Shown here: positions 14,757-23,042 of the stretch, in pieces
Numbering within the stretch: position 1 is the first letter of the stretch
Layout: each line of letters opens with the position of its first letter
Assembly: GCA_964608965.1 (NCBI GenBank)
Contig: CAZSPZ010000023.1
Span: 1-27,897 of the forward strand
Direction of reading: 5' to 3'
DNA length: 27,897 bases
Origin: UBA10908 sp964608965
Lineage (GTDB): Bacteria > Bacillota > Clostridia > Peptostreptococcales > Anaerovoracaceae
Notes under the pieces: model-generated
What the model saw: only the letters and a program-made list of their open reading frames with translations
The model's database searches: none
Told to the model about the DNA's origin: nothing
Made by a program: the position numbers and the translations under genes

Positions 14757-15659
14757 ATGAGCTGGAAAGAAAATTGTCCCAGGCCATATTACGCGAAGTA
14801 CGAGCGCGTGCCGGTTCAAAATGATTTCGGTTGGTTTGAAGTATATAAATTGCCGGCAGATGTCTATGTTATTACGGAACCGAATCATTGTCAGGAAGTA
14901 AATTCTTATTTAATTCTCGGCAAAGATAAGGCGGTGCTCTTTGATACCGGCGAAGGTTTTTTTAACATTAAAACGCTTGCCGAAGAGTTGTTTGACGGAG
15001 AAATCGTTGTCATCAACAGTCATTCTCATTTTGATCATATCGGCTGTAATTATTTGTTTGATACGGTAATGGCTTTCGAAGATGATCAGTCACTTTATAC
15101 TGCAGCGCAAGGCGCGCCCAATGTTCTGTTTGCAGACCAACTTGGAGAAGAGCTCTTCCTTTATGGTTATCCGCTTGGGTTTATTTCTCAAAATTTTGCT
15201 GTCCCGCCTTATAAATTCAGCGCTGTAAAAGAGGGTGATATCATAGATCTTGGAAACCGCAAGCTGGAAATCATTCACACGCCCGGGCATTCCTCCGATT
15301 CCATTATGTTGCTGGACCGTGCAAACAGGATACTTTTTACCGGTGACTCTTTTTATCTTGCCACGCTATACGCTCATTTTCATTGTCAGGAATTCGGCAT
15401 TTCCAATTTGAATGATTATGCCTCCTCTTTGGAGAAAATAGTCGGTCTTGGAGATGCTGTTAAACTTTTATATTGTTCACACAACGAATTCATAGCGCCG
15501 CCCGCCAAGTTGGCCGAAGCGGCAGAGGCTCTCCGTCAAATCATTGACAGAAAAACAGAAGAAGGAGGCCCTGTATCAATCCAGCATTTGTATTTGGAAG
15601 AAGAGGGCAGTATAAAGGAATATTTTTTTAATGGTTTTTCCATCATATGCAGAGTATAA
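14757..15659 (+). CDS. Metallo-beta-lactamase-fold hydrolase
   Basis: The 300-residue protein has the zinc-binding motif HSHFDH (His89, His91, Asp93, His94), then HTPGHSSDS, the metal-bridging Asp in FTGDSFY and a late histidine in CSHNE. It fits the broad glyoxalase II-like branch. The substrate is unknown; quorum-signal lactones, glyoxalase thioesters and phosphodiesters are all possible in this fold. No signal peptide is seen, so it is cytoplasmic. The ribosome binding site GAAAGGGG precedes ATG 14757. The stop codon lies inside a 16-bp tandem duplication (15648-15679). Confidence 0.88.
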   Translation: MSWKENCPRPYYAKYERVPVQNDFGWFEVYKLPADVYVITEPNHCQEVNSYLILGKDKAVLFDTGEGFFNIKTLAEELFDGEIVVINSHSHFDHIGCNYLFDTVMAFEDDQSLYTAAQGAPNVLFADQLGEELFLYGYPLGFISQNFAVPPYKFSAVKEGDIIDLGNRKLEIIHTPGHSSDSIMLLDRANRILFTGDSFYLATLYAHFHCQEFGISNLNDYASSLEKIVGLGDAVKLLYCSHNEFIAPPAKLAEAAEALRQIIDRKTEEGGPVSIQHLYLEEEGSIKEYFFNGFSIICRV

Positions 15660-15679
15660 CTTGTGCAGAGTATAACTTG
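15648..15679 (+). repeat. 16-bp tandem duplication over the hydrolase stop codon
   Basis: TGCAGAGTATAACTTG occurs twice with no gap (15648-15663, 15664-15679). The first copy contains the TAA stop of the hydrolase gene. Confidence 0.95.
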
Positions 15680-15700
15680 CATTGAAAGGAGGTTTCCGAC

Positions 15701-16396
15701 ATGAATGGATCTATCGAGGTATTAAAAGATTTTAATCTGATTTCAGTAATTTTTCGCCTTGTATTAGCTGCAGTGCTTTCGGGTATGGTCGGTTTGGAGC
15801 GGGAAAGCCATAGACGGGTTGCGGGATTTCGTACGCACATCCTGGTGTGTATAGGCTCGGCGATGGCTGTCATGGTGGGGCTTTACGCTTCCGAAGTACT
15901 GCATTTGGAGTCGGATCCCATGCGTGTGGGCGCTCAGGTTTTATCGGGCATAGGGTTTCTTGGCGCGGGTACGATTCTCGTCAAGAGCACATCAAAAGTT
16001 ACGGGGCTTACGACAGCTGCGGGACTATGGTGCATGGCATGTATCGGCCTTGCCTGTGGTATAGGCTTTTATTCGGGTGCAATGATTTGCACTATCATTT
16101 CACTTATAACTGTAGCCCTTTTACCCAAATTGGAAGAACGCAAAAAAAGAAGGAGCAGGCTTTTTTCTTACTATCTGGAAGTGGACAGTCCTGCGGCCGT
16201 CAACCCGACGATTGAAGTATTAAGCGAAGGAAAATTCGAAACCCACGAATTGGAGGTCCTGCCGGCTAAAAGTGCTTTACCCGGGCAGGTGGGAATTCAA
16301 ATCACTGTGCATATACTGGCACAAGTCAACGAGTCGGAAATATTGCAGGAGCTTCTCTCTTTGCCGCATATCACCATTGTTTTGCCTTTGCAATAA
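15701..16396 (+). CDS. MgtC/SapB family membrane protein
   Basis: The 231-residue protein has an N-terminal membrane domain of four to five helices with the MgtC signatures RLVLAAVLSGMVGLERE, GFRTHILVCIGSA, VLSGIGFLGAGTIL and GLTTAAGLWCMACIGLACG. A soluble C-terminal domain of about 75 residues follows. MgtC-type proteins are linked to magnesium limitation and, in pathogens, to control of ATP synthase; many bacterial homologues have no known role. No magnesium riboswitch is seen upstream. The ribosome binding site AAAGGAGG precedes ATG 15701. Confidence 0.93.
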   Translation: MNGSIEVLKDFNLISVIFRLVLAAVLSGMVGLERESHRRVAGFRTHILVCIGSAMAVMVGLYASEVLHLESDPMRVGAQVLSGIGFLGAGTILVKSTSKVTGLTTAAGLWCMACIGLACGIGFYSGAMICTIISLITVALLPKLEERKKRRSRLFSYYLEVDSPAAVNPTIEVLSEGKFETHELEVLPAKSALPGQVGIQITVHILAQVNESEILQELLSLPHITIVLPLQ

Positions 16397-16502
16397 AACC
16401 ACGTACCATTCGATTATTTTAACCTTTCCCTACAAAACCTCCATGGCGCGCACACAATACTCAGTTATTCTTACCGTACATTCTCAAAGGAGGAATTGAT
16501 GC

Positions 16503-18269
16503 ATGAAGAATAAACTGAGTAATACTAAAATGAAGGCATTCCTATTTTTATTGATTTTAGCGGTAGGCATTTCAGGGCTTGCAGGATGCGGTGTGAACGG
16601 TGCAGATGTCGCTGCTGATACAGACTCTGTATTGTTTGAACTTGCCGGTTATGATTTTGGCTATTCGGATTTCGAATTATCGGAAGAATACAGCGAAACG
16701 GAAGCAACTCAAATCAATCTGTCTGACGGAAATACCACTTTCGAAGGCGAAGGCGTAACAGTTAACGGTAATTTAATTACGGTAACTGATGTCGGAACAT
16801 ACATTTTCAAGGGTTCCCTGGCGGACGGAAGTATTCTTGTGATGGCTGAGTTGGAGGATAATGTCCATATCGTTTTAAACGATGTCAACATTCACAGCCA
16901 AACAGGCTGCCCGATTTTAATCCAACAGGCGAAAAACACTTCAATCACATTAGCCGATGGGAGCGTCAATACTCTCTCCTGCGGAACAACTTGCGTTCCT
17001 GCGACAGGAGAAGAAGGCATCGACGGCGTAATTTACAGTAAGTCAGATCTTTCTCTAAATGGCGGCGGCAAACTTACGATTAACGCAAATTATGCCAACG
17101 GGATAGTATGTAAGGATGATTTAGCGATTACAGGCGGAACTTATATTATCACCGCTGTGGAAGATGCCATCCAAGGCAAAGACAGCGTAAGAATCAAGGA
17201 CGGAAATTTTATCATATCGGCGGGAGACGAAGCGATTCATGCCAATAACGACGAAGAAGAAGATAAAGGTTTCGTGTCTGTCGAGGGCGGTATTTTTGAC
17301 ATCGTTCATGCCAACGATGCAATAAAGGCTGCGGCAGTAATACGCATTGCCGGCGGCACATTGGGTATTGAGGCAGAAGACGACGCAATTCATGCGGATC
17401 TCACCACTGCAATCATCGGCGGTGATATCACGATTTCTTCTTGCGAAGAAGGAGTGGAAGGGACCAATGTTGTTATCTCTGGCGGCGACCTTTCCATTCA
17501 AGCCGCCGACGACGGTATCAATGCGGCCGGAGGCAACGACGATTCGGGATTTGACGGAGAATTTGCTGCGACGGAGGCTTCGCACAGCATGGATGCTGCT
17601 TCCGATTACTATATCAGAATCTCAGGCGGGGTAATTTATGTGAATTCTACTGGCGATGGCTTGGATTCCAACGGCAGCATCTATCTGGACGGTGGCGAAC
17701 TATATGTGAGCGGACCCACGGACAGCGCAAATTGTGCCTTGGATTATCAATCAGAGGGCATCGTGACCGGAGGAATATCCGTTATCGTTGAAAGCTCGGG
17801 AATGGCGGAAAGTTTCAGTTCCTCTTCGACGCAATACTCGATGATGTTTGGCTTTTCAACCGTTTATGAGGCTGGTTCTGTTATTGAAATTCAAGATGCG
17901 CAAGGATCTGTGATTGCAACATATACGCCGGACAAAGCTTTCCGTTCAGTGGTTGCAACGTCTCCTCAATTGAAGGAGGGCGATACCTATAGTATTTATA
18001 TCAACGGAGAATCTGTTTTGGATGCTGAACTTTCCGAAATATCCCAGTTGGTAGGAGTGGAAAATTTCGGGGAAATGGGTGGCGAAAGTCATGGCGGAGC
18101 TGACAATACACCTGAAGGCACGAGCGGCGGCGGAATAACTCGACCCGATGACACGAGCGGCGGCGGAATAACTCGACCCGATGGCACAAGCGGCGGCGGA
18201 ATGCAAATGCCGCAGGGAACAAGACCGGAGGGTCAGGGAGATCGTCCTGAAAGTTTTGTACAACCTTAA
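16503..18269 (+). CDS. Carbohydrate-binding beta-helix lipoprotein (Cthe_2159-like)
   Basis: This 588-residue protein starts with a lipoprotein signal peptide: charged start, hydrophobic stretch and lipobox LAGC with Cys29, so it should be anchored on the outer face of the membrane. The body is built of repeating GG-I/V-x-I turns with recurring acidic pairs (AEDDAIHAD, SAGDEAIHAND, AADDGINAAG, STGDGLDSNG). This is the pattern of the calcium-binding right-handed beta-helix family of Clostridium thermocellum Cthe_2159, reported to bind acidic polysaccharides and cellulose. The C-terminal tail has GTSGGGITRPD repeats. The ligand in this organism is unknown. AAAGGAGG precedes the ATG. It appears to be a single-gene unit followed by a terminator. 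Confidence 0.85.
   Translation: MKNKLSNTKMKAFLFLLILAVGISGLAGCGVNGADVAADTDSVLFELAGYDFGYSDFELSEEYSETEATQINLSDGNTTFEGEGVTVNGNLITVTDVGTYIFKGSLADGSILVMAELEDNVHIVLNDVNIHSQTGCPILIQQAKNTSITLADGSVNTLSCGTTCVPATGEEGIDGVIYSKSDLSLNGGGKLTINANYANGIVCKDDLAITGGTYIITAVEDAIQGKDSVRIKDGNFIISAGDEAIHANNDEEEDKGFVSVEGGIFDIVHANDAIKAAAVIRIAGGTLGIEAEDDAIHADLTTAIIGGDITISSCEEGVEGTNVVISGGDLSIQAADDGINAAGGNDDSGFDGEFAATEASHSMDAASDYYIRISGGVIYVNSTGDGLDSNGSIYLDGGELYVSGPTDSANCALDYQSEGIVTGGISVIVESSGMAESFSSSSTQYSMMFGFSTVYEAGSVIEIQDAQGSVIATYTPDKAFRSVVATSPQLKEGDTYSIYINGESVLDAELSEISQLVGVENFGEMGGESHGGADNTPEGTSGGGITRPDDTSGGGITRPDGTSGGGMQMPQGTRPEGQGDRPESFVQP
18117..18215 (+). repeat. 33-bp tandem repeat in the lipoprotein tail
   Basis: The unit encodes GTSGGGITRPD. 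It is present twice almost exactly (18117-18149, 18150-18182; G to D change at the first codon of the second) and a third time in diverged form (18183-18215). It makes a flexible Gly/Pro tail. Confidence 0.92.
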
Positions 18270-18289
18270 AAAAATATTATTTTTCAAGA

Positions 18290-18333
18290 AGAGAAATGCC
18301 GAAATCATCCGTCATTTCTCTTTATTTGTTTTT
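18290..18333 (+). terminator. Terminator after the lipoprotein gene
   Basis: AGAGAAATG (18290-18298) pairs perfectly with CATTTCTCT (18313-18321), followed by TTATTTGTTTTT. Confidence 0.8.
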
Positions 18334-18359
18334 ATAAACTTAAGCGGATATGTTATACT
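18331..18359 (+). promoter_or_regulatory. Candidate extended -10 promoter for the decarboxylase operon
   Basis: TGTTATACT (18351-18359) is an extended -10 (TGn plus TATACT). The -35 region (TTTATA) is poor. It lies 33 bp before the decarboxylase start, just after the preceding terminator. Confidence 0.45.
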
Positions 18360-18392
18360 GAAAAAAAATTGCACTTCATCGGAGGGATCATC

Positions 18393-19799
18393 ATGTATAA
18401 AAAAATGGAAGAGGATAAGCAGAATCAGGTCGCAATTCTTAAGACCGTTTTGGAGGAAGCCGAGTCTTTTCTCCGGCGCAGAAACAAGGATACGGTGTAT
18501 CCGTTTTTCCCTGATAAAGAGATTTCACACATTGGCGAAGAAGGCCTCGGCGCTCAAGGGACATGGGATGTCTTTAAAAATGACTACGCTCCGTACATAG
18601 CGCTTGACAGCGGTCAAAGGTTTTATGGATATGTCGTGGGAGGTGTTACGCCTGCGGCGTTGGCCGGCGATTGGTTAACATCGCTATATGATCAGAACGC
18701 TTTCGGTCTTCCAGGCTGCATGGACAGACAAATCGAACTGGAAGCAGTGGAAGGATTGAAAGATCTCCTTGATCTCCCAAGCGACATGGTTGGGAGCTTT
18801 ACTTCCGGGGCAACCATGGCAACGACAGCTGCACTTGCTGTCGCAAGAGAATGGGCTGCAAATACGCAAGGAAAGACAGCAGACGACGGCGTATACGGCC
18901 TCGAACGACCTGTCATACTGTCCGGCACCGCGCATCCCTCGATATATAAAGGCCTTTCGATATTGGGATTGGGAAGGAACAGCATTACCTCAGTGGGCTG
19001 CCTCGAGAATAGAGAATCCGTAGATATTGCAAAGCTGGAAGAAGCATTGGCAAAAAATAAAGAAAAGCCTTGTATTGTGATTGCCAATATGGGAACCGCT
19101 AATTCGGGCGATTTAGACGACCTGAAGTCCATTGCCCGACTTAAAAGCAAATATAATTTCTTCCTCCATGTAGACGGAGCGATCGGTATTGTCGCAGCAG
19201 CTTCGCCAAAGTATAAACATTTATTTGAGGGGATGGAGGCTGCCGACAGTTTAACAATCGATTGTCATAAATGGTTAAACATTCCGTACGATTGCGCAAT
19301 ATCGCTCGTTCGCAAAGATTTAAAAGAATATCAATACCGTGTTTATGCACAAGCAACAACAGTAACCGGCCATGTGGGAGAAACGACGGATTTTACCAAT
19401 CTTGGAAACGAAGGCAGCCGGAGATTCAGAGCGCTGCCCGTCTGGTTTTCTTTAATGGCTTACGGAAAGCAAGGATATGCGGAAATGGTGGAGAGAGACT
19501 GTGCCATGGCAAGACGCTTTGCTAAGGCTCTTTCCGATTCCGGCGTAATAAACGTTCACGGAGAACTCCGCATCAATGGATTTGCGTTTACACTGAACAA
19601 AGAGAATGTGACAGATGCAGAGATTGCGGAGTGGGGTCTTATGATCAGAAAAGACGGCGTTACTTATTTGAATGGGGCAAAGGTGTGCGGAAAACCGGTT
19701 CTTCGCTGCAGCCTGAGCAACTGGGGCATAGAAGAAGCCGATGTGGATGCGGTGGCAGCGTCTGTCATCAAATGCGCAAAAGCAGTTTTAAAAAAATAG
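18393..19799 (+). CDS. PLP-dependent group II (aromatic/acidic amino acid) decarboxylase-like protein
   Basis: The 468-residue protein belongs to the fold-type I PLP family that includes glutamate, tyrosine and diaminobutyrate decarboxylases. Visible residues are the ring-stacking His181 (SGTAHPS), the cofactor Asp261 in HVDGAIG and the Schiff-base Lys293 in TIDCHKWLNIPYDCA. FTSGATMATTAALAVAR is the phosphate-binding region. The substrate cannot be told. ATG 18393 is preferred because GGAGGG (18381-18386) precedes it; an upstream TTG at 18369 has no such site. It ends in TAG (19797-19799), in frame with the next gene's ATG at 19812, with no stop between. Confidence 0.88.
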   Translation: MYKKMEEDKQNQVAILKTVLEEAESFLRRRNKDTVYPFFPDKEISHIGEEGLGAQGTWDVFKNDYAPYIALDSGQRFYGYVVGGVTPAALAGDWLTSLYDQNAFGLPGCMDRQIELEAVEGLKDLLDLPSDMVGSFTSGATMATTAALAVAREWAANTQGKTADDGVYGLERPVILSGTAHPSIYKGLSILGLGRNSITSVGCLENRESVDIAKLEEALAKNKEKPCIVIANMGTANSGDLDDLKSIARLKSKYNFFLHVDGAIGIVAAASPKYKHLFEGMEAADSLTIDCHKWLNIPYDCAISLVRKDLKEYQYRVYAQATTVTGHVGETTDFTNLGNEGSRRFRALPVWFSLMAYGKQGYAEMVERDCAMARRFAKALSDSGVINVHGELRINGFAFTLNKENVTDAEIAEWGLMIRKDGVTYLNGAKVCGKPVLRCSLSNWGIEEADVDAVAASVIKCAKAVLKK

Positions 19800-19811
19800 G
19801 AAGGTGCGACG

Positions 19812-21086
19812 ATGAACAAGAAACCCTTTGTGACAAAGGAAAAAATCGAAGAAATCGTAAAAGCATTTCCGACACCGTTCCATCTGTATGATGAACACGG
19901 AATCAGAGAAAACGTAAAAGCTGTCAAAAAAGCTTTTTCATGGAACAAAGGCTATAGAGAGTTTTACGCTGTAAAAGCTTGCCCAAACCCTGAAATCATA
20001 GCTATTCTCAAGGAATATGATTGCGGGTGCGATTGTGCTTCAAGGGCGGAGCTAAGCATTGCAAAGGCGATGGGTTTAGACGGAGCACATATCATGTTTT
20101 CTTCGAATGTCACACCGGAAAGCGAATATCAATACGCTCACAAAATCGGCGCCATCATAAATTTGGATGATATTACACATATTGAGTTTCTCGAGAAATC
20201 GATCGGACAACTTCCGGAAACGATTTCCTGTCGATACAATCCGGGCGGAAAGTTTACAATTAACACAGCCATTATGGATAACCCGGGCGAGGCAAAATAC
20301 GGATTTACAAAAGAGCAGATGTTCGAAGGATTTAAAATGCTTAAGACAAAAGGGGTAAAGCACTTTGGGATTCATGCATTTCTTGCCAGCAATACGGTGA
20401 CGAACGAATATTACCCGACTTTGGCAAAAGAGCTCTTTCAATTGGCGGTAGATTTAAAAAAAGAAACAGGAGCTCATATTGCTTTCGTTAACCTTTCCGG
20501 CGGTGTCGGAATTGCGTATAAGCCTGATCAAATACCAAACGATATTGGAATTATCGGGGCAAAAATCCATGAAGCCTACGACGAAATATTTGGACCCGAA
20601 GGCATGACAGACGTTGCTATCTTTACGGAAATGGGACGCTTTATGACAGGACCCTATGATCTTCTCATCACAAAATGTCTGCATCAAAAGCATACACATA
20701 AAGAATTTATAGGCTGCGATGCATGTTGCGTGGATCTTATGCGCCCTGCCATGTATGGCGCATATCACCATGTGACTGTTTTAGGTAAAGAAAATGAGCC
20801 TTGCGAATACAAATATGATATTACCGGCTCGCTTTGCGAGAGCAATGACAGGTTTGCGATAGACCGGTTGCTTCCCAAAATCGAAATCGGCGATTATATC
20901 GCAATACATGATGCCGGGGCACATGGACATTCTATGGGAAGCAACTATAACGGCAAGCTCCGTCACGCGGAATTGCTTCTGCACGAAGATGGCTCTGTTG
21001 AAATGATCCGTCGTGCGGAAACACTGCATGATTATTTTAAAACTTTCGAGGGAACAGAATTTTATAAGCAGCTTGATTTAGACTAA
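19812..21086 (+). CDS. Diaminopimelate decarboxylase-like PLP protein
   Basis: The 424-residue protein has the fold-type III PLP barrel of LysA and ornithine/arginine decarboxylases. It shows the PLP lysine in YAVKACPNP (Lys55), the GGxG phosphate site in NLSGGVGIAY, FTEMGRFMTGPY and the inter-subunit cysteine motif GSLCESNDRFA. The substrate is uncertain: it may be diaminopimelate, but pairing with a second decarboxylase and a reductase argues for a catabolic or specialised role over plain lysine synthesis. The stop is TAA, 11 nt before the next gene, so these form an operon. Confidence 0.82.
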   Translation: MNKKPFVTKEKIEEIVKAFPTPFHLYDEHGIRENVKAVKKAFSWNKGYREFYAVKACPNPEIIAILKEYDCGCDCASRAELSIAKAMGLDGAHIMFSSNVTPESEYQYAHKIGAIINLDDITHIEFLEKSIGQLPETISCRYNPGGKFTINTAIMDNPGEAKYGFTKEQMFEGFKMLKTKGVKHFGIHAFLASNTVTNEYYPTLAKELFQLAVDLKKETGAHIAFVNLSGGVGIAYKPDQIPNDIGIIGAKIHEAYDEIFGPEGMTDVAIFTEMGRFMTGPYDLLITKCLHQKHTHKEFIGCDACCVDLMRPAMYGAYHHVTVLGKENEPCEYKYDITGSLCESNDRFAIDRLLPKIEIGDYIAIHDAGAHGHSMGSNYNGKLRHAELLLHEDGSVEMIRRAETLHDYFKTFEGTEFYKQLDLD

Positions 21087-21097
21087 GGAGATAAAGA

Positions 21098-22255
21098 ATG
21101 ATATATAGACCTCTGGGGACAACCGGAATTTCTGCCGGTGTCATCGGCTTGGGAGGGGAATACCTGGAAGGCCTGGACCGCAAGAGTGCAATCAATGTGA
21201 TTCATGCGGCAATGGATGCCGGCATCAATATGATGGATATTTTTATGTCTGAACCGGAAGTGCGATCCAATATCGGAGCGGCATTAAAGGGCCGGCGGGA
21301 TAAAATGTACCTTCAGGGACAAATATGCACGGCATGGAAAGATGGACAATATAGTAAAACCAGGGATTTCGAAGAGAGTAAATTTTTTCTGAACGATCTT
21401 TTTAATCGGCTCGATACGGATTATATCGATATCGGAATGATTCACTATTGTGATACGGAAGAAGATTTGGAACTGCTGAAATCCAACGGAATTATTGAAT
21501 ATTGTCTTGAATTGAAGCAGCAGGGGCGATTTCGAAAAATAGGTATCGCATGCCATAATTCAACCATTGCTCAAAAATTGGTCAACATGGGGATATTTGA
21601 CGTCTTGATGTTCAGCATCAACCCTGCAATGGACATGATATACAATCATTATACTATCGATGATTTTTTCGGAAAATTAGACGGCATCAAAGAAGGCGGA
21701 CAAGTTCCGGGAAAACTGGATGTGGATTTGGATCGGGTAGATTTATACAACCTCTGCGAAGAAAAGGGTGTGGGAATCACTGTCATGAAAACCTTGGGGG
21801 GCGGGCGGCTTTTAGCTGCGGAAAGTTCTCCGTTTAAAGTGGCTATGTCTGTGCCCCAATGCATTCATTATGCTCTTTCAAGACCCGCAGTAGCCAGTGT
21901 GTTGATTGGAGTAAAATCCACGGAAGAATTAACCGAGGCCTTATCTTATCTTACTGCCGAAGAAAAAGAGAAGGATTACAGCGCAATATTCGAAAGCATC
22001 TCGGATTATCAAGGGAATACATGCTTATATTGCGGCCATTGTCTTCCTTGTCCGGCATCGCTGAATATTGCCGAAATAACGAAACTTTTGGATCAGTCTA
22101 AAGCTTCCGGTTTAAACGAAAGCCTGAAATCAAAATATTTCGAAAACCGTGTAAAGGCTTCCGCATGTATGGAGTGCGGAATTTGCGAGCAACGCTGCCC
22201 CTTCGGCGTTTCTATTATCCGAAACATGAAAGAAGCGGCTGCGGTATTTGAATAG
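21098..22255 (+). CDS. Aldo/keto reductase-like protein with C-terminal 4Fe-4S domain
   Basis: The 385-residue protein has an aldo/keto reductase barrel (MIYRPLGTTGISAGVIGLGGE, GIACHNS, VKSTEELTEAL). A C-terminal double-cluster region follows: CLYCGHCLPCP and CMECGICEQRCP. The barrel belongs to a subgroup in which the catalytic tetrad is altered. The Asp is kept (MDIF) but the usual Tyr is replaced in MMDIFMSEPEVRSNIG and the usual Lys in YLQGQ; the His remains in GMIHY. Electrons may enter through the iron-sulfur clusters instead of a nicotinamide alone. The substrate is unknown; the operon suggests a product of the two upstream PLP enzymes. It ends in TAG. Confidence 0.85.
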   Translation: MIYRPLGTTGISAGVIGLGGEYLEGLDRKSAINVIHAAMDAGINMMDIFMSEPEVRSNIGAALKGRRDKMYLQGQICTAWKDGQYSKTRDFEESKFFLNDLFNRLDTDYIDIGMIHYCDTEEDLELLKSNGIIEYCLELKQQGRFRKIGIACHNSTIAQKLVNMGIFDVLMFSINPAMDMIYNHYTIDDFFGKLDGIKEGGQVPGKLDVDLDRVDLYNLCEEKGVGITVMKTLGGGRLLAAESSPFKVAMSVPQCIHYALSRPAVASVLIGVKSTEELTEALSYLTAEEKEKDYSAIFESISDYQGNTCLYCGHCLPCPASLNIAEITKLLDQSKASGLNESLKSKYFENRVKASACMECGICEQRCPFGVSIIRNMKEAAAVFE

Positions 22256-22268
22256 TCGGATATGAAAT

Positions 22269-22817
22269 CTATTCCAGATCCAACAGAATGGGTTCGTGCC
22301 GAACGGCCGGAAGAAATTTATTTATAAAATCAGCTGTGGGCATTCTAAGGCTTGCGGTATTAATACAAGGATGGCATCCGATATATTCATGTTTTAGCAC
22401 ATCTCGATCGACCAAAAGCTGCACTTTATTTTCTTTATCGTACAGCAGTCCCATAACGCTTACGGATCCCGGTGTAAGATTGAGCAGTGCTTCCATATAC
22501 TCTTCGGGCGCAAACTCCAGACGGGTTGTGCCAAGCATACGGGAAACGTCTTTTGTAATGAATTTCTTTGTACCAGGCATCATCAACATAAAAAATTTAT
22601 CTTTGCTCTTTGTCGAAAGAAACAGGTTTTTGCATAACTCTATCTCCAGCAGTTTGTCGATATCCGCGCAGTCAGCGATGGTCATTTTTACTTCGTGGTC
22701 CAACCACGCATAGGGGATATTCAATTCATCCAGCAAATTAAATGCATCGAGTTCTTTTTGAAGCCGTCCTTCTTTGGACGGTTTTTTTGTTTTTAGCTCT
22801 GTGGAAATGTGATTCAT
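22269..22817 (-). CDS. YbaK/ProX-type aminoacyl-tRNA deacylase
   Basis: The minus-strand protein is about 182 residues from ATG 22817, which has GGAGAAG six bases ahead. Upstream in-frame starts at 22838 and 22874 are possible but lack a ribosome binding site. LDHEVKMTIADCADIDKLL, KNLFLSTKSKDKFFMLMMPGTKKF and the late GCHPCINTASLRMPTADFI mark the prolyl-tRNA editing family (ProX/PrdX), which hydrolyses Ala- or Cys-tRNA(Pro). PrdX homologues in Clostridia occur near amino-acid reductase genes, but this is a stand-alone deacylase. It converges on the aldo/keto reductase gene with 13 bp between. It ends in TAG. Confidence 0.88.
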   Translation of the reverse strand: MNHISTELKTKKPSKEGRLQKELDAFNLLDELNIPYAWLDHEVKMTIADCADIDKLLEIELCKNLFLSTKSKDKFFMLMMPGTKKFITKDVSRMLGTTRLEFAPEEYMEALLNLTPGSVSVMGLLYDKENKVQLLVDRDVLKHEYIGCHPCINTASLRMPTADFINKFLPAVRHEPILLDLE

Positions 22818-22950
22818 TTTCTTCTCCGTATTCTGCATGCTGGCTGAAAGTGTAATGTCGATAAAAAAAGTCATGTTTTAAGGGTTTTTTTAATAATAAC
22901 CACTAAATGAAAAAATCGCAAGGCCGTAAGTTTCGCGGAAGATTTCTTCC

Positions 22951-22979
22951 TTGCCAATCGCAAGGGTACATTGTATAGT
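22951..22979 (+). promoter_or_regulatory. Candidate promoter of the dimethylamine operon
   Basis: TTGCCA (22951-22956) and TATAGT (22974-22979) are 17 bp apart, about 60 bp before mtbC. Just upstream, AATCGCAAGG occurs twice (around 22914 and 22956) and a small hairpin GGAAG/CTTCC spans 22937-22950. The repeats could be regulator contacts; no regulator is identified. Confidence 0.55.
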
Positions 22980-23042
22980 TAAGTAAAACTGTACATAAAC
23001 AAAGCGAAAAAATCACTGAAAACACCATAGAAGGGAGTGCCT

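Noticed and set aside
22880..22985. A cobalamin riboswitch before mtbC
   Set aside because: No B12-box (GCCACTG-like) sequence is seen. The leader is too short and only has a small hairpin and a 10-bp direct repeat.
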